A DNA stretch of 18,039 nt from Candidatus Saccharimonadota bacterium. GTDB taxonomy: Bacteria > Patescibacteriota > Saccharimonadia > Saccharimonadales > EFPC-124. The position numbers and the translations under genes are program-made. The notes under the pieces were generated by a model. It worked only from the letters and a program-made list of their open reading frames with translations, was not told the origin of the DNA and made no database searches. Below, piece by piece: positions 1 through 6,283 of the stretch; position 1 is the stretch's first letter; each line of letters opens with the position of its first letter. Where the stretch lies: NCBI GenBank assembly GCA_016880595.1, contig JAEHDC010000001.1:1-18039 (forward strand), given 5' to 3'.

Positions 1-123
1 GCTTACGCCGCTAGGTTTGAAGATAATATTAAAAATTTAAAAAATAAAACTAAGATTAAAGAATTCACTCAACAGATTACAACAGGGGTGCGAGACAGGG
101 TGTTGCGGGAAGTGGGAGCTTGA
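1..123 (+). CDS. C-terminal end of an unidentified protein (partial)
   Basis: Frame 1 is open from the first base to a TGA at 121-123, giving 40 residues of a protein that starts outside the window. The peptide is Lys/Asn/Thr-rich and charged, probably helical, and ends in VRDRVLREVGA. I do not recognise the family. AT-rich codon use (AAA, AAT, ATT) differs from the GC-rich mini-operon that follows on the other strand. An open frame of 40 codons at a window edge can arise by chance, so this is a moderate call. Confidence 0.45.
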   Translation, partial: AYAARFEDNIKNLKNKTKIKEFTQQITTGVRDRVLREVGA

Positions 124-233
124 CAATCAATACGTCAGTTTCTCGACGAAGATATATAGAAATTTAGTGCCTCTAAAACCACCGTTTTTGATACGATCTG
201 AACGTGTCTCAAAACCAAAAGCTAAAAATACCC

Positions 234-275
234 CAAAAATGATAGTACCCCGCCGCTGAGAGGCGAGGCACTATC
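234..275 (-). terminator. Rho-independent terminator of the 85-aa/53-aa mini-operon
   Basis: On the minus strand GATAGT pairs with ACTATC, and an inner CCTCGCC pairs with GGCGGGG with one mismatch-like wobble. The hairpin occupies 241-275 and is followed directly by ATTTTT (240-235). This is a standard intrinsic terminator, 52 bases after the stop of the 53-aa gene. Two further small hairpins (310-326 and 287-302) lie between that stop and the terminator. Confidence 0.75.
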
Positions 276-326
276 ATGGTGCTGCGCCGTCATCAGAGAC
301 GGGGTGGTGCTGTCATACCGTGACAG

Positions 327-488
327 TCATCGGGTTGGTAGCGGTGGCACGCCGGCCTTCTCTGCCGGTGAGCGGGTTTCTCCCGGGCACGGCGTGTAGC
401 CGTCGTGCACCATACCGCACTTCCCGCAAAGTGCCAACATAGACATCAGTATTTGTTGGATAGTTGGGGGTGTCGGTTCGTTTGTCAC
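327..488 (-). CDS. Small Cys/His-motif protein, 53 aa, unknown function
   Basis: A GTG at 488-486 opens a 53-codon frame ending in TGA at 329-327. An AAGGAG ribosome site (501-496) sits seven bases upstream, among the best in the window. The protein is MTNEPTPPTIQQ followed by a hydrophobic helix, then CGKCGMVHDGYTPC (residues 21-34), then a Pro-rich tail. The C-x2-C-x4-H-x5-C spacing could bind a zinc ion; that is inference. It lies 33 bases downstream of the 85-aa gene and before a terminator, so the two probably form an operon. Codons are GC-rich (CCG, GGC, ACC), unlike the flanking DNA, which suggests foreign origin. I do not recognise a family. Confidence 0.7.
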   Translation of the reverse strand: MTNEPTPPTIQQILMSMLALCGKCGMVHDGYTPCPGETRSPAEKAGVPPLPTR

Positions 489-521
489 AGCGCAGCTCCT
501 TAGCTACTCAGTAGTGCGTGA

Positions 522-779
522 TCAGTCGTAGGAGACGGGGCTGTCGAGCTGAGTCATGTTTCCCTGATCGTCGTACATGTACGCGAACCAGGTGACGTAT
601 CCCAGCTTAGCATATTCCTCCTTCGCGTCTGCGAAGGCCTTGCAGGCGTCCTGTTTGGAATCATGAATGGTCGGTTCTCCACAGTCGCGACTCGTGAAAG
701 TCCGTCGGTGAATACCATAACTCACCATGAACTTGCCTGCTGGTGCTTTGGGGCCGGATGTTTCCATTGAACGGCTCAC
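522..779 (-). CDS. Small soluble protein, 85 aa, unknown function
   Basis: Open frame of 85 codons from GTG 779; an in-frame ATG at 767-765 is the other candidate and has an AAGTGAG ribosome-like site seven bases before it, so the true product may be 81 aa. The sequence suggests a beta strand (KFMVSYGIHRRTF), an alpha helix (KQDACKAFADAKEEYAKLG) and a second strand (YVTWFAYMYDDQGN): a compact alpha-beta domain of the sort common in phage and plasmid cargo. There is no signal peptide or membrane segment. It is the first gene of a two-gene minus-strand unit with the 53-aa protein. GC-rich codons contrast with the AT-rich DNA on both sides. Function not recognised. Confidence 0.65.
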   Translation of the reverse strand: MSRSMETSGPKAPAGKFMVSYGIHRRTFTSRDCGEPTIHDSKQDACKAFADAKEEYAKLGYVTWFAYMYDDQGNMTQLDSPVSYD

Positions 780-1234
780 TTTCAGTAAAGAATCCCTTGA
801 TCAGTAGTGGAATACACTTGAGTGGATATAAATTCCCGAACGAAGTGCAACCAGATAGATATTATATAATCGATTAAAATAAAATACAAGTACAATCGCC
901 TTTGTATCTGAATCTTAAGGATAAAATAAATGGAATGGTTACGGTTATATTAGTTCTTGGCAAGATTATCTAAGGGATGTCCCAAAAACCAACGTTTTTT
1001 AGACAGTATTACCTATTCACCAACCAGAAACCTCCCCAAAGAGCAAGCTCCGGTATAAAAACTCATTTCAAAAACAACGTCTCAATATTGGGCTATATTC
1101 ATGAGTTTTGAGACATCATTACTACACTACAGGTATTTATATGCGGTCACGTTTTGAGCTGTGGAGTATGCAAATTGATTGTCGTAACGCACCTAGACAC
1201 AGAAAGGAGATAAGGTATTCGAACTTTTTAGTAG
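780..1234. other. AT-rich gene-free stretch with inverted repeats
   Basis: No credible gene on either strand. It contains overlapping inverted repeats: AAAACTCAT at 1058-1066 can pair with ATGAGTTTT at 1101-1109, while GTCTCAA at 1079-1085 can pair with TTGAGAC at 1108-1114. The two pairings share bases 1108-1109, so they compete. A strong ribosome-site-like AAAGGAGATAAG near 1203-1214 has no ATG, GTG or TTG start at proper distance and may be the leftover leader of a lost gene. The promoter of the 85-aa gene should lie at about 790-860 on the minus strand, but I see no clear one. Confidence 0.4.
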
Positions 1235-1267
1235 CAAAAAAGTCTACAGATTGATTTGTAGACTTTT
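1235..1267 (-). terminator. Terminator of the tRNA-Gln gene
   Basis: On the minus strand AAAGTCTACA pairs with TGTAGACTTT around a short AT-rich loop, followed by a run of six T. It begins about a dozen bases after the encoded CCA of the tRNA. Reads as a single-gene transcription unit. Confidence 0.8.
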
Positions 1268-1278
1268 ACATAGTATCT

Positions 1279-1353
1279 TGGCTGGGGAGGAGGGATTCGA
1301 ACCCCCGAATGCTAGGACCAAAACCTAGTGCCTTACCACTTGGCCACTCCCCA
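1279..1353 (-). tRNA. tRNA-Gln (anticodon UUG), CCA encoded
   Basis: The minus strand folds as a standard cloverleaf. The acceptor stem is TGGGGAG (1353-1347) with CTCCCCA (1289-1283), then discriminator G and a genome-encoded CCA (1281-1279). The anticodon arm CTAGG/CCTAG carries loop TTTTGGT, giving anticodon TTG, which reads CAA. The T arm has the GGTTCGAATCC core. It has its own promoter and terminator and is divergent from pheA. Confidence 0.97.
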
Positions 1354-1384
1354 TTATTTTGTTGCGTGGTGTTTACAGGTGTAA

Positions 1385-1413
1385 ATTATACAGTATTTTG
1401 CGCGTTTCTCCAA
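1385..1413 (-). promoter_or_regulatory. Promoter of tRNA-Gln
   Basis: Minus strand -35 TTGGAG (1413-1408), 17-base spacer, -10 TATAAT (1390-1385). Predicted start near 1378 gives about 25 bases of 5' leader before the mature tRNA. It lies back to back with the pheA promoter. Confidence 0.7.
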
Positions 1414-1426
1414 TACCATTTTCTTA

Positions 1427-1456
1427 TTGCGCCAGGAATGCAACTCGTGCTATAGT
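1427..1456 (+). promoter_or_regulatory. Promoter of the pheA-hisC unit
   Basis: -35-like TTGCGC (1427-1432), 18-base spacer and -10 TATAGT (1451-1456) preceded by TGC, an extended -10. Predicted transcription start is near 1463. The TTG that would open the longest pheA frame is the first triplet of this -35 box, so that start is unlikely to be used. Confidence 0.6.
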
Positions 1457-2524
1457 AGTTTCCAACGGCCAGAGAATAGAGGAAATACGGATAACACTAC
1501 ATCACTTGCGCGGTTTCGTGAGCGGATTGATACTTTGGATGCGCAGATTGTTAAGCTTTTAGGCGAACGCGCTGATGTCGCTAAACAGGTCGGCATTATT
1601 AAAGGCGGCAAAAACGTGTATCAGCCGGCGCGCGAGGCAGAAGTTTTGGCTGGCGTTGCAGCTGCAAATCACAGCGCACTGCCCAATGAATCGCTCAAAA
1701 CCATTTATAAAGAAATTATTTCGGCTTGCCGCCACATCCAAAAGCCGCTGCGTGTTGCTTTTTTGGGCCCTGCCGGAACATATTGCGAGGAAGCAGCGCG
1801 TAAAATGCACGGCACCAACAGCGAGTTTGTGCCGTGCGTCGATATCGAACAAACCGTGCGCGCCGTAGAAACCGGTAATGCCGACGAAGCAGTTGTGCCA
1901 ATAGAAAATTCCACCGAAGGTTCAGTGCGCCAAACACAAGATTTGCTATTGCAAACTCAGCTTAAAATTTACCAAGAAATCGCGCTGCCGATTCACCATC
2001 AGCTGCTCACCAAAGCGGCTTTGCTGCAAGATATTCAAGAGGTCAGCGCTCATCCGCAAGCTCTGGCACAGTGCCGAAGTTGGTTGGCCGAGCATTTGCC
2101 AAAAGCTTCTCAAACCGCTACTACAAGCAACGCCGATGCCGCGCGTCAAGCTTTCCACAGCCCAAGGATGGCCGCCATAGCTAGCACCAACGCAGCCGCA
2201 ATTTACAATCTGCCAATTTTAGCCGCCAACATCGAAGACAGTACCAATAATACAACACGTTTTGTTGCGCTCGGCGCGCAGGTCGCTCAACCAACTGGCA
2301 ACGACACAACCATGCTTATCTGTACGCTGCCGCACTGCACCGGCTCGTTACACAAATTGTTGAGCGTATTTGTTAATGCCAATATCAATTTGACCAAAAT
2401 TGAGTCGCGTCCAGACCCAAGCGCAAATTGGAAATATTTATTTTACATCCAGATTGACGGGCACCAAAGCGACGCCACTGTAAAAATAATTGGCTCATAT
2501 CAAAAGGCTGACGATGCGCGCTAA
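1427..2524 (+). CDS. pheA: Bifunctional chorismate mutase / prephenate dehydratase (P-protein)
   Basis: Converts chorismate to prephenate and then to phenylpyruvate. The N-terminal AroQ-type mutase shows RFRERIDTLDAQIVKLLGER with the two expected active-site arginines, the K of GIIKGG and the R-E of QPAREAEV. The dehydratase domain has FLGPAGTYCEEAA, VPIENSTEGSV, SHPQALAQC and the catalytic TRF. A C-terminal ACT domain has GSLHKLL and the Phe-binding KIESRP, but only about 9 residues separate DGH from the final GSY where relatives have a whole helix. The frame runs from TTG 1427, yet the promoter overlaps that codon. An AGAGG site (1478-1482) precedes ACG at 1487, and no ATG, GTG or TTG lies between there and the mutase domain, so the true N-terminus is unresolved and probably about 20 residues shorter. 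It overlaps hisC by 11 bases. Confidence 0.93.
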   Translation: MRQECNSCYSSFQRPENRGNTDNTTSLARFRERIDTLDAQIVKLLGERADVAKQVGIIKGGKNVYQPAREAEVLAGVAAANHSALPNESLKTIYKEIISACRHIQKPLRVAFLGPAGTYCEEAARKMHGTNSEFVPCVDIEQTVRAVETGNADEAVVPIENSTEGSVRQTQDLLLQTQLKIYQEIALPIHHQLLTKAALLQDIQEVSAHPQALAQCRSWLAEHLPKASQTATTSNADAARQAFHSPRMAAIASTNAAAIYNLPILAANIEDSTNNTTRFVALGAQVAQPTGNDTTMLICTLPHCTGSLHKLLSVFVNANINLTKIESRPDPSANWKYLFYIQIDGHQSDATVKIIGSYQKADDAR

Positions 2525-3590
2525 TCCTCACATCTGTAAACTCTTGCCGTACCAACCTGGGCTGCCAATTAATTTGGTCGCTCGCAATTACGGCATTGAG
2601 CCAAAAAATATTATTAAACTAGCGTCAAATGAAAATCCGTTTGGCATGAGCCCAAAAGCTAAAACCGCTCTGCTAACTTCTTTGGATGACGCTCATCGCT
2701 ATCCGGAACAATACAATTTGCTGCAAGCTTTGAGCCAAAAATTACGTGTAGCGCCAGAACAAATTGTGCTTGGCAATGGCTCCAACGATGTGCTTGATTT
2801 CGTCGCCAGAACCTTTTTGCACACTGGCGATCAAGCAATTTTGTCGCAATATTCATTTGCGATTTTTAACATTGCCACGCAGTCAACAGGCGCAAAAAGC
2901 CTGATAGTGCCTGCAAAAAATTACAGCCACGACTTGCCAGCGATGCTGCGCGCAATCACGCCGCAAACTCGCATTGTTTGGATTGCCAGCCCAAACAATC
3001 CAACTGGCACTTTTGCAAAATACGCAGACGTCAAACAGTTCTTACAGAGCGCGCCACCAGAGGTAATTGTGGTTTTAGACGAAGCATATTTTGAGTACCT
3101 GCCAGCCAATCAGCGCGCTGACGCGACAACCTGGCTGGAGCAACATCCAAACCTTATAATTACCCGCACTTTTTCTAAAATCTACGGGCTGGCTGGTCTA
3201 AGAATTGGCTACGGCATTACGTCGCCCCAGGTTGCTAATCTGTTAAATCGTGTACGGCAGCCGTTTAACGCCAACAATTTAGCAATTGCCGCGGCTGTTG
3301 CTGCGCTAAATGATGATGATTTTGTGGCTAAAAGTTTTATCGCAAATCAAGTTGGTCGGCAACAATTAATTGATGGCCTGCAAAAAAACAAGCTAAGCTG
3401 TCTGCCGGCCTACGGAAATTTTGTAACTTTTGAAGCCAAAAATGCCACTGGCTTAAACGCCAAGCTCCTGCAACAGGGAATTATTGTACGCCCGCTGGCA
3501 AATTACGACATGCCAAATCATTTGCGAGTAAGCGTTGGTACAACAGAAGAAAATACAAAATTCTTGCAAAGTCTCAAAAATGCAATCTAA
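2514..3590 (+). CDS. hisC: HisC-family aminotransferase (histidinol-phosphate / aromatic)
   Basis: PLP-dependent fold-type I aminotransferase of 358 aa, the usual HisC length. Visible motifs are SNENPFG, GNGSNDVLDF, SPNNPTGT, the aspartate of VVLDEAYFEY, and RTFSKIYGLAGLRIGYG, whose lysine binds PLP. I chose ATG 2514 because AAAAGG lies six bases upstream; an in-frame TTG at 2490 is poorer. The start lies inside the end of pheA, so the two are translationally coupled. HisC enzymes normally convert histidinol phosphate, but some also transaminate phenylpyruvate. With pheA as the only partner and no other his gene in view, an aromatic aminotransferase role finishing phenylalanine is a fair inference. 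Its stop overlaps the stop of the convergent PAP2 gene. Confidence 0.92.
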   Translation: MRANPHICKLLPYQPGLPINLVARNYGIEPKNIIKLASNENPFGMSPKAKTALLTSLDDAHRYPEQYNLLQALSQKLRVAPEQIVLGNGSNDVLDFVARTFLHTGDQAILSQYSFAIFNIATQSTGAKSLIVPAKNYSHDLPAMLRAITPQTRIVWIASPNNPTGTFAKYADVKQFLQSAPPEVIVVLDEAYFEYLPANQRADATTWLEQHPNLIITRTFSKIYGLAGLRIGYGITSPQVANLLNRVRQPFNANNLAIAAAVAALNDDDFVAKSFIANQVGRQQLIDGLQKNKLSCLPAYGNFVTFEAKNATGLNAKLLQQGIIVRPLANYDMPNHLRVSVGTTEENTKFLQSLKNAI

Positions 3591-4540
3591 TCTGCTACCG
3601 CTGGAACAGGGGCGTAATATTCAGGAGATAAACGCTTAAACCTCTTCTTGGCCTTGGCAAATACAAAAATGCTGGCGTAATATGCTGCCACAGCATAGAT
3701 TATGCCAAGCACAACATCCATAACATAATGTTCGCCCATGTAAACCACTCCAATCCACATGGAGATTGGATAAAAAATTACCCACCAGGTACGCTTAAAT
3801 CCAAAAATTAGCCAAACAAATTGCGTAAATAACAGGGGATAGGCCGAGTGCAGCGATGGTACGGCAGCCACCAAATTAGGAGAAAGGTTATTGTAAACAG
3901 TCGAGAAATTTTGGATGCCCATTGCACCCCAAACATCGCCAGATATCCGATGAATCTGTTGAATAAGGCCCATGTCGGACGCCATCCACGGCGGTGCGGC
4001 TGGAAAAACCACATAAGTAATAAACGCCGCAAAAGATAGACCAACTAGCGCAGCCACAAACTGCCAATAAAGCCATGGCCGGATTTTCCAAATCACTACA
4101 GCCAAAACCAGCGGCACAACAAAATGAATGGTATATAAGAAGTAAAAATAAAAATCATACCAGCTCAGTGCGCCATGCCACAACCAACTTTGCAGCGCAA
4201 CGGTTGGTAACGTACCAAAAATAGTAATATCAAAATTTATCATCGGCCAAAAGTTAACAGAGGTATTGAGATTGTCGGCAATGCTTCTAAATGATTCATA
4301 AACTAATAGCAGGGCACAAAATGGCGCAAAACGCAAAACAAAAGTGCGCGTCTGGCCAAAAATCATAAACAATGCCAAAAAAATTACAAACAAAGTGTCT
4401 GGCGTCCAGAAGCTTCTCTTAAAAATACAAAACAAGGCCAGAGCCGTCACAAAAAAAATACGCAGCCAAAAAAGGATAGGCTGTGCGCGGCGGCACTTGC
4501 TGATACGCGTTTTTACAGAGCTAACAGATGGAAATGTCAC
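3587..4540 (-). CDS. PAP2-superfamily (Aur1/inositolphosphotransferase-like) membrane protein
   Basis: A polytopic protein of about 317 aa with roughly seven to eight hydrophobic helices. The PAP2 signature is present: WKIRPW as the first motif region, VPSLHSAYP, and GEHYVMDVVLG. PSLHSA followed by HYxxD is typical of the Aur1/IPC-synthase-like branch rather than classic PSGH phosphatases. It probably dephosphorylates or transfers a lipid-linked phosphate head group on the outer face of the membrane; the substrate cannot be told. The frame is open to GTG 4558, but a TATAAT box overlaps that region, so I prefer GTG 4540, which would lie about three bases from the predicted transcript start (leaderless). 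The last four bases overlap convergent hisC. Confidence 0.85.
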   Translation of the reverse strand: MTFPSVSSVKTRISKCRRAQPILFWLRIFFVTALALFCIFKRSFWTPDTLFVIFLALFMIFGQTRTFVLRFAPFCALLLVYESFRSIADNLNTSVNFWPMINFDITIFGTLPTVALQSWLWHGALSWYDFYFYFLYTIHFVVPLVLAVVIWKIRPWLYWQFVAALVGLSFAAFITYVVFPAAPPWMASDMGLIQQIHRISGDVWGAMGIQNFSTVYNNLSPNLVAAVPSLHSAYPLLFTQFVWLIFGFKRTWWVIFYPISMWIGVVYMGEHYVMDVVLGIIYAVAAYYASIFVFAKAKKRFKRLSPEYYAPVPAVAD

Positions 4541-4549
4541 GGTAGAGTT

Positions 4550-4577
4550 ATTATACACTATTTTGGGGTAATGTCAC
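4550..4577 (-). promoter_or_regulatory. Promoter of the PAP2 gene
   Basis: Minus strand -35 GTGACA (4577-4572), 16-base spacer, -10 TATAAT (4555-4550). Expected transcription start near 4543, next to GTG 4540. Divergent from the promoter of the 65-aa gene. Confidence 0.65.
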
Positions 4578-4597
4578 CATGATTGTAAAAATTACAC

Positions 4598-4626
4598 TTT
4601 ACGACCTAGGCAAAAAAGCTTATACT
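4598..4626 (+). promoter_or_regulatory. Promoter of the 65-aa gene
   Basis: -35-like TTTACG (4598-4603), 17-base spacer, -10 TATACT (4621-4626). It is followed by a 5' leader of about 40 bases carrying an AAGAAGGG ribosome site. Confidence 0.55.
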
Positions 4627-4674
4627 TCCAAGCGGAATTATGGCAAAGATTCTTGATTAAGAAGGGTGAAAGCT

Positions 4675-4872
4675 ATGTCCAAAGAGGAGAACAGCTTTCC
4701 GATTGACAAAGCTCCAGACGCTCGACTCGTCGACGGAGGCCTACTATCTACCGGTAGCTGGCCTCCAGTGACAGGCGGGCGAAGTCTGGCTGGCAAACCA
4801 ACAACAGATGGTAGCGACGTCGACCTTGGTGGTGGTACCGGCAGGGCAACAACGTACGGCGCACACTTTTAG
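4675..4872 (+). CDS. Small Gly/Thr-rich, probably disordered protein, 65 aa
   Basis: ATG 4675 is preceded by AAGAAGGG (4658-4665) at good distance and by a promoter; GTG 4666 is an in-frame alternative. The protein is rich in Gly, Thr, Asp and Ser, has no hydrophobic core, no Cys and no membrane segment, and ends in RATTYGAHF. It looks intrinsically disordered. The message contains a stable internal hairpin (GGAGGCC 4735-4741 with GGCCTCC 4760-4766), which may slow translation or give RNA structure. A strong hairpin follows the stop. I do not recognise a family; an RNA role for the transcript cannot be excluded. Confidence 0.6.
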   Translation: MSKEENSFPIDKAPDARLVDGGLLSTGSWPPVTGGRSLAGKPTTDGSDVDLGGGTGRATTYGAHF

Positions 4873-4893
4873 TCGCTAACTCCTAGGCAAAAT

Positions 4894-4936
4894 GGCGGCG
4901 TCCAGGCTTTGTCAAAAACAAAAGACGGGCGCCGCC
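4894..4936. terminator. GC-rich hairpin between convergent genes
   Basis: GGCGGCGTCC (4894-4903) pairs with GGGCGCCGCC (4927-4936), ten pairs including a G-U, around a 23-base AT-rich loop. No T run follows on either strand. It lies between the convergent 65-aa and 159-aa genes and could serve both, but it is not a canonical Rho-independent terminator. Confidence 0.5.
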
Positions 4937-4973
4937 GCGTTATAGTTCCAACCCTGGCAGCTCGTTACGGCTC

Positions 4974-5453
4974 TCAGGGTTTAATCTTGCTATATGTGTA
5001 GTCCTTGACTTTACGCCAAGTTTTAGAAGCGGCATCGTAGCCACGGATTTCGCCTTTAACTTTTGCAATGTGCACAAGCGCTGGATTATACGGAGCCAGG
5101 CTCTTGTAGTACCTAAGATCATCCTCGCCAGTAATACTTTTACCAGGGAACATCACCTTAAATTTGTTGCGGGCGATACGGTCAAAATAATCTGCCTCAC
5201 TATACGGTGGCAGAAACTCTTTGGCTTCGCACTGCATCCTACAAATTATTTTTCGCACGTCGTCAAGCACCATGCTACTCTGAGAAGCAATAAAAACATA
5301 GAGCTGATGATTGTCTGCCATAAAAACGTTGGCCTTTGCACTAACACTTACGGGCACGGCCTTTAGTAGTGTTTCGGTGGTATTTAAAATGATGCCAAAA
5401 CGCTCGTTGCAGGCTTTCTCGATAGTAACTTCGTCTAACACAGCTTCGTTCAT
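4974..5453 (-). CDS. Conserved-looking soluble protein of unknown function, 159 aa
   Basis: Open frame of 159 codons from ATG 5453 to TGA 4976-4974. It is soluble and mixed alpha/beta: an N-terminal helix (TIEKACNERFGIIL), strands around VFMADNHQLYVFIAS, a helix DDVRKIICRMQCEAKEF, then an aromatic-rich part with YYKSLAPYNPALVHIAKVKG and a Lys-rich end. There are no catalytic signatures I can name and I do not recognise the family. The ATG follows an extended -10 (TGC TATAAT, 5466-5461) by seven bases, so the message appears leaderless; no ribosome site fits this ATG. Confidence 0.8.
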   Translation of the reverse strand: MNEAVLDEVTIEKACNERFGIILNTTETLLKAVPVSVSAKANVFMADNHQLYVFIASQSSMVLDDVRKIICRMQCEAKEFLPPYSEADYFDRIARNKFKVMFPGKSITGEDDLRYYKSLAPYNPALVHIAKVKGEIRGYDAASKTWRKVKDYTYSKIKP

Positions 5454-5460
5454 ATCTATA

Positions 5461-5469
5461 ATTATAGCA
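5461..5469 (-). promoter_or_regulatory. Extended -10 promoter of the 159-aa gene
   Basis: TGCTATAAT on the minus strand ends at 5461, seven bases before ATG 5453. No good -35 is seen at 16-18 bases. A second possible -10, TATAGT (5509-5504), lies upstream, followed by an AGGAGG that does not fit the ATG frame. Confidence 0.5.
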
Positions 5470-5518
5470 AGAAGACGCCACTTAAGCGCCTCCTTTTGCT
5501 ATTACTATACACTAAAAG

Positions 5519-6055
5519 CTATTTCTTGTCGACTGGTTTTGCTGGAGTCACTGGTGAAGCGCCGCCACCCATAAAATTCGGTCGAACCTGGAAAAGGAAG
5601 TATAAGGCAATTATCACCCCAAGCAGAGAGAACAATAGTTGGCCAATATTCATGTAGCCACTAAATAAATCATAAACTACATCATAAATGACGTTAACAA
5701 GAGCAGACCAGAACAACAAGTCCCACCCCATCTTCTTGCCCTTCCTTAAGTATGGGAAGGCAACTAAAAGCAGCACCGCCTGAATAACTAATATGCCAAG
5801 ACTCAACCACAGGAACAAGCCAGCGCCACTGGTTGTAGTGCCATAGCCCATGCTAGTGTAAAAACTATCCGCAAACCCAACCCACGAGTTCACAAAAATT
5901 ACCGCTTGGTAAATTGCAAATAACGAAAATAACGTTAAAATGCCACCAGCCAATGCAAGCCACGGTAACGCCGTTGCCAAACCCTTACGAAAGCCTGCCG
6001 GCAAAGGCGGAAGCTTCTTAAACAAATTATCGAGACCTGTTTCTAAACCGTTCAT
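5519..6055 (-). CDS. Four-helix integral membrane protein of unknown function
   Basis: 178 aa from ATG 6055, chosen because GGAGG lies five bases upstream; TTG 6067 overlaps that ribosome site and is not a credible start. An amphipathic N-terminus (LDNLFKKLPPLPAGFRKGL) is followed by four membrane segments at about residues 28-55, 78-100, 110-132 and 135-160. A cytosolic-looking loop YLRKGKKMGW lies between segments two and three, and the tail is Pro/Lys-rich. No transporter or enzyme motif is recognised. It is transcribed toward the 159-aa gene with 65 bases between them, so they might be partly co-transcribed. Confidence 0.8.
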   Translation of the reverse strand: MNGLETGLDNLFKKLPPLPAGFRKGLATALPWLALAGGILTLFSLFAIYQAVIFVNSWVGFADSFYTSMGYGTTTSGAGLFLWLSLGILVIQAVLLLVAFPYLRKGKKMGWDLLFWSALVNVIYDVVYDLFSGYMNIGQLLFSLLGVIIALYFLFQVRPNFMGGGASPVTPAKPVDKK

Positions 6056-6245
6056 TATTTCCTCCAATAACGCTTATACTTTAAGTTTACTCTGCAAATC
6101 ACTACATAACAAGTGCTTTTTACATCAAACTCTCAGGTTTAGAGATTTAAAGATGAAATAAGTTCTACAACCACTCGCAACCAGTATTAATAGCGTTACG
6201 CGCCAGTTAAACCTACATTAAACTGGTTAGCTAGATCAATAAAAT

Positions 6246-6275
6246 TTCACGCTTCTTGCCAACTTGCGGTACAAT
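6246..6275 (+). promoter_or_regulatory. Promoter of the helicase gene
   Basis: -10 TACAAT (6270-6275), with a weak -35 TTCACG (6246-6251) at 18 bases. ATG 6284 begins eight bases after the -10, which implies a leaderless or nearly leaderless message. A small inverted repeat CCAGTT/AACTGG (6203-6208, 6221-6226) lies just upstream. Confidence 0.5.
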
Positions 6276-6283
6276 AGTCCAAG

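Larger units (their letters stand above)
206..1114. repeat. Inverted repeat pair bracketing the GC-rich island
   Basis: TGTCTCAAAAC at 205-215 recurs as its exact reverse complement GTTTTGAGACA at 1105-1115, about 900 bases apart. The two copies bracket the whole mini-operon. They resemble terminal inverted repeats of a small non-autonomous element, but there is no transposase between them and no obvious target duplication. Related, less perfect versions occur at 974-988 and 1079-1085. An 11-base match in AT-rich DNA can be accidental. Confidence 0.3.

Noticed and set aside
241..425. GC-rich hairpin block as a retron-like or other structured non-coding RNA
   Set aside because: Most of it is a good reading frame (53 aa) with a ribosome site on the minus strand, the rest is its 3' end and terminator, and no reverse transcriptase is near.
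1141..1254. A 37-codon plus-strand frame
   Set aside because: No ribosome site at its ATG, no recognisable pattern, and it runs into the tRNA terminator.
1359..1562. 67-codon plus-strand frame in front of pheA
   Set aside because: It overlaps two promoters and the mutase domain in another frame; an out-of-frame shadow.
3848..4571. Plus-strand frames opposite the PAP2 gene
   Set aside because: Basic, low-complexity shadows of a clear membrane protein on the other strand.
5484..5496. AGGAGG followed by GTG on the minus strand as the start of the 159-aa gene or a leader peptide
   Set aside because: The GTG is in a different frame from the 159-aa protein and its product overlaps that gene as an implausible shadow; the AGGAGG remains unexplained.
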